The notes under the pieces were generated by a model that saw only the letters and a list, made by a program, of their open reading frames with translations, did no database searches and had not been told where the DNA came from. The position numbers were made by a program, and so were the translations under genes. A DNA stretch of 57,569 nucleotides, taken from the NCBI GenBank assembly GCA_016711405.1, contig JADJSZ010000112.1, positions 1-57,569 on the forward strand. The letters run 5' to 3'. This stretch comes from Candidatus Hadersleviella danica (GTDB lineage: Bacteria; Chloroflexota; Anaerolineae; Promineifilales; Promineifilaceae). Shown one piece after another: positions 54,446 through 57,569 of the stretch (positions are counted from its first letter, which is position 1; each line of letters opens with the position of its first letter).

Positions 54446-56725
54446 TTAGTGCTTTGATAAGGGTATGTGGCCTGTGATGGTGGTGCCGAAGTGGGGGGCT
54501 GATAATAGTGAGTTGGCCGTTAGGCTGAGGAGGTGGTGTGCATGTTGGTGAGGCCGTGGTGGTTGGGGGGAGTGATTGGGGTGAATCCTCGGCCGTCGTC
54601 GGCAATTGAAAATGTTAACTGAGGGTGTCATCTAAAGCCAAGGTGATGGTAATGGTTTGGAGGCTGGGCGTGTTGGAGGGCGTTATCAAAGGCTTGTTTG
54701 CAAACGAGGAAGAGGGTGTTTTTTTGGTCGCTAAGAAATGGGTCGGCGGGGTGGGGCAAATAAGGTGATAGGCGAGGTGAGGATGGTGGGTTTGGGCTTC
54801 GTGAAAGAGGTTTTCAATAAACTGCAGGCAGGTTTGGTTAGTGTAGTCGAGGGCGGGAAGGTTGTTGACAATGCGGCGCAGTTGGTTGAGGCATTGTTGC
54901 GCTGATTCTCGGCTTGGTGGAGGAGGAGTTGCTGGGCGGAAGTGGGTTGGGAGAGGGTTTGGCGTAAGTTGTCGAGTGTCCACGAAAGGGTGCTTAGCTG
55001 GGCAAGGGTGGTGTCGTGCAGTTCACGGCCGAGTTCTTCCCGTTCGGCGAGGCGGATGTTTTGCTCGTCGAGTCGGGCACGGCCGACTTGGGCGGCCGTT
55101 TGCAGGGCGAGGGCGGTGAGGTAGGCGATGTTTTGCAGGCTTTCACGGTCTGCCTCGTGAAATGGTTCGCTAGAGGGGCGAGGGCCAAGGGTGATGAGTC
55201 CTATCTCTTCCTCGTTGTAGCGCAGGGGAATGAGCCAGTTGTCGCCCGCTTTTTGGGGTTGGTCGGGGAGGGGGCTGGGAATGTGGGGGGAGAGGTGGAG
55301 TTCGGCCGTGGCTGTGCCAAGGGCGCGGTTGAGGGCGGTGGGGATGGTGTGGGTGAGTTGCTGGTGGGTGGGGGTGCGTTGGAGGTCGGCCGTGTACTCT
55401 TCGATGTCTTCTTGGCGAATAGTGCGGTAGGTAGTGAGGCGTTCGAGCCAGCGTTGCCATCCATAGGGGCGCGTAAGCCGAGAATGGTGAGAAAGAGCAA
55501 ACCACCACCTGCCACAATTTGCTGACCAATCCCTCTAACAAGACCACCCATGTCAAGACAGAAATGGCCACTGCCCAAACGCCTCCAAAAGTGAGCCAAC
55601 GCACATAGGTGGCCGACTGGGCAAAAGCCAATTGGTTAAGACTGGCGATAGCGATGAGTAAAGGGGCAAAGGCTATAATCGCCAAAAAGAGGGGTTGGGG
55701 TGGCGGGAGAAACACCCATTGGGTAGCTTGCCCATATACAAAATCCACAACAACGATGGCGATGACTAAAACGGTAGACCATGCCACGGCTCGCCCCTGA
55801 TTGCGAAAAGTAAGCGGGATGGTTTCGTTGCGGGCAATGGCGCGGGCGCGCAAGGAAATGGCGGCCAAGCTAAAAATCATCAATAAAACTGTCAGGCGGC
55901 GGTCTAGGGATACCATTCGGCCAAAGCCGTGGTGGTGTAGTAGCTGTTAAAGAATTGAAGCCCATTGCTAACCACGCCCAAGTTAAGCAGAAGCAAAATG
56001 CCGATAGCTAAACGGCGAAAAAGCGGGGAAGGGGGTACAAGCAAGTGGCAATTTGCCATACCGAGGCCACGTAAAAGCTCCTATTGGAGTACTTACAGCC
56101 ATGCCCATCAGATAGGTGCCCAAGGTGTGAATGCCGGGGTCGTTGTACGCCTGTTTGCCGATGTGAGCGGCCGTAATAGCAATGACCCAACTAATGGCCA
56201 AGGTCAACTCCTGTTCCCGCTCATCGCTTTGGTGGCGATGGCGCAAGAAAATTGTCCAGCCCGTGCTGAGGACAAATAGAGCCAAGAGGGTAATAGGGAA
56301 GAGCAGGGGATGCGCTCCCAAATCGTTAGGCAAAAGATGGGCAAGGCGCGTTCAAGCCGTTGGTTGTTTTCGATGAGGGTGTATTGGAGAGGTGGGGCTT
56401 GGGGGATGGCTTCGCAGGTGGGGGCGGCTTCGTGAAAGAGGGCGTAAACGGCCGTTAAATCAGTCCGTTCGTCAATGGGCAAGCCATTGATGGCCACAAT
56501 GATGGTGTCGTGGCTCAAGCGGCCGCGTAGGGTGGGGTGGATATAAGCGTCGTTGGGGTGGTAATGGCGGCCGACGCTATCCCATGCCCAGTAAAAACCA
56601 CCGTAGGTTTGTTGGCCAAGGGGGTAGAAGAGGGAGACGGCCGCACCCAGAATGGTGGCTCCACTCCAAACAAAGAAGAAGCCGACCAACCAGCTAAATA
56701 ATTTGAGTTTGTGGGGGTAGCTCAT
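54446..56725 (-). CDS. NarL/LiaS-type membrane histidine kinase, many frameshifts
   Basis: It starts at 56725, after AAAGGAGG. A membrane segment (LFSWLVGFFFVWSGATILGAAV) and a PDZ-like loop (LSHDTIIVAINGLPIDERTDL) are followed by several further membrane helices (about 56340-55560), a GAF-like region, the HisKA_3 motif EELGRELHDTTLAQLSTL (near 55005-55055; His is the phosphorylation site) and an HATPase domain with N box VCKQAFDNALQHA, G1 ADDGRGF and G2-like HHGLTNM. The coding consensus moves between frames at least seven times (about 56330, 56080, 55930, 55500, 54900, 54740, 54605 and 54525). The paired response regulator is directly upstream. The input signal is unknown. Confidence 0.75.
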
Positions 56726-56746
56726 CTCGCCCTCCTTTCGAGGGGC

Positions 56747-56778
56747 AGACCTTGGAGGTCTTAAAGACCTCAAGGTCT
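56747..56778. repeat. AGACCTTGGAGGTCTT palindrome
   Basis: Two nearly perfect arms, AGACCTTGGAGGTCTT and AAGACCTCAAGGTCT, form a hairpin between the response regulator and the kinase. It has no T-run, so attenuation or mRNA processing is more likely than termination. Confidence 0.7.
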
Positions 56779-56784
56779 AAGTAG

Positions 56785-57504
56785 CTAATGGGGTGGCAAT
56801 TCGTCACGGTCACATAGGTGGCCGTAGAGGGTGATGAGGAGGGTACGAGGTTGACGGCCGATTTTCCCCATTCCCTTCTCGGTTCACCTCTAGCTTTTTA
56901 TACATGTTGTGGAAATGCCTATCCACGGCGTGAACGGTGACCCCCATGCGTTGGGCGATTTCGGGGTTGGAAAAGCCCTCGGCCGCGTATTTGCATGTCA
57001 CTAACTCGCGGGGGTGAATTTTGACTTGGGCGAGGTGCTCGGGGAGAAGTAGGGGTGGTTGTGAGGAGGGGGAACGGCCGTGCGCGAGACATACGAGCTA
57101 CGCCATTTTGCGCCATCCACCGTGGCCCGCAAATATTTTTCCAGTTCATCTGGCCCATCCCCTTTATGCAAATAAGAAGCTCCCGCCTGATGTTGGTTCA
57201 ACATCGCCTCCAAATCGGGCAAATGTTGCACATGGTTGCTGTAGATGAGCAACGGCAAATGGGGATACTGCTGGCTCAATTGGCGGGCGGCCTGAATCCC
57301 AAACGGCTTGTGATAATCGCGCAACCCTGCCCAGGTTGGGCATGACAAGGTCAAGGATGACCGATATGGGGGATGTTGGGCAAGATAAGTGAGTGCTTCA
57401 GTAAAGGTGGGAGCAGGTGTGCAGGGCAATGTTACGGTAGGCAAGGGAGGGTGATGATACCTTGGTGGTTCATCACATCATCATCTATCAGCAAGGGCTT
57501 CCAC
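56785..57504 (-). CDS. NarL/LuxR family response regulator, frameshifted
   Basis: A GTG start at 57504 follows GAGGAGG. The receiver domain has LLIDDDVM (acidic pocket), the phospho-acceptor Asp in SVILDLVMP (near 57345), LLIYSN and the Lys in SYLHKGDG. The C-terminal LuxR helix-turn-helix (LVTCKYAAEGFSNPEIAQRM, VTVHAVDRHFHNMYKKLEV) binds DNA. Frame changes near 57500, 57330, 57010 and 56870 keep the consensus, and a last shift gives a C-terminus ending LCDRDELPPH at 56785. Together with the downstream kinase this is a complete two-component pair. The last 60 bases of the window contain ACAAACATTTGTAG-type inverted sequence upstream of the start, a possible operator. Confidence 0.8.
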
Positions 57505-57569
57505 GGTTTTCCCTCCTCGTGGGAACAATGGGTTACTACAAATGTTTGTAGATTGTACCTACAAATGTT

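Noticed and set aside
1..57569. tRNA, rRNA, tmRNA or riboswitch
   Set aside because: I looked for GGTTCGANTCC-type T-arms, rRNA blocks and known riboswitch cores and saw none; a covariance-model scan would be needed to be certain.

Overview
The window looks like a chromosomal segment of a Chloroflexota bacterium, probably of the Anaerolineae/Ardenticatenia/Caldilineae type. This is inferred from gene style, not from a marker gene. It is GC-rich, has no rRNA or tRNA that I can see, and mixes housekeeping genes (smpB, obgE, scpA, tlyA-like, tatD-like) with large secreted subtilases carrying Ig-like/DUF11 repeats, XRE-NB-ARC-TPR regulators, S41 proteases with EVEV stalks, and MoxR/DUF58. Two DNA-level features dominate. 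The hexamer CGGCCG (usually in ACGGCCGT-like contexts) recurs every few hundred bases in all reading phases. Most intergenic gaps are filled with short degenerate direct repeats, mostly of period 7, or with long hairpin repeats at gene 3' ends.

Layout. 1-2.7 kb: a decayed class A penicillin-binding protein. 2.8-7.2 kb, minus strand: Gfo/Idh/MocA oxidoreductase, PhzF-like isomerase, ArsR-type regulator and an SRPBCC-PDZ-DinB fusion behind two operator-like palindromes. 7.6-8.8 kb: a VOC protein and a PlsC-like acyltransferase. 8.9-11.6 kb: subtilase 1. 11.7-18 kb: F420/NADP-type oxidoreductase, then a minus-strand series smpB, moxR, DUF58 and two S41 C-terminal processing proteases. 18.3-22.9 kb, plus strand: obgE, a membrane-anchored 821-residue unknown, and a TlyA-type rRNA methyltransferase. 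22.9-26.5 kb: soluble histidine kinase, zinc-ribbon membrane protein, Ser/Thr kinase (damaged) and scpA. 26.8-35.9 kb: MOSC protein, large XRE-TPR regulator, phosphohexomutase, a PIN toxin-antitoxin-like pair, TatD nuclease, a secreted glycosidase-like protein and a TetR regulator. 36-45.6 kb: subtilases 2 and 3. 46.4-52.2 kb: alkylglycerone-phosphate-synthase-like flavoprotein, MBL hydrolase, two PlsC-like acyltransferases, a small unknown, a MaoC hydratase and a methyltransferase-like protein, together a possible lipid neighbourhood. 52.3-57.5 kb: a jelly-roll-like protein, an SPFH protein behind a consensus promoter, and a NarL-type two-component system (kinase and response regulator) read toward the left.

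Many genes have reading-frame breaks although the protein consensus continues in another frame. Several breaks lie in homopolymers and one hits scpA, so I read most as indel errors of a long-read assembly. Breaks cluster in 39.2-45.6 and 54.4-57.5 kb. The PBP gene and the Ser/Thr kinase are different: whole core segments are missing, and the PBP transpeptidase has lost all three catalytic motifs, so real decay is more likely there.
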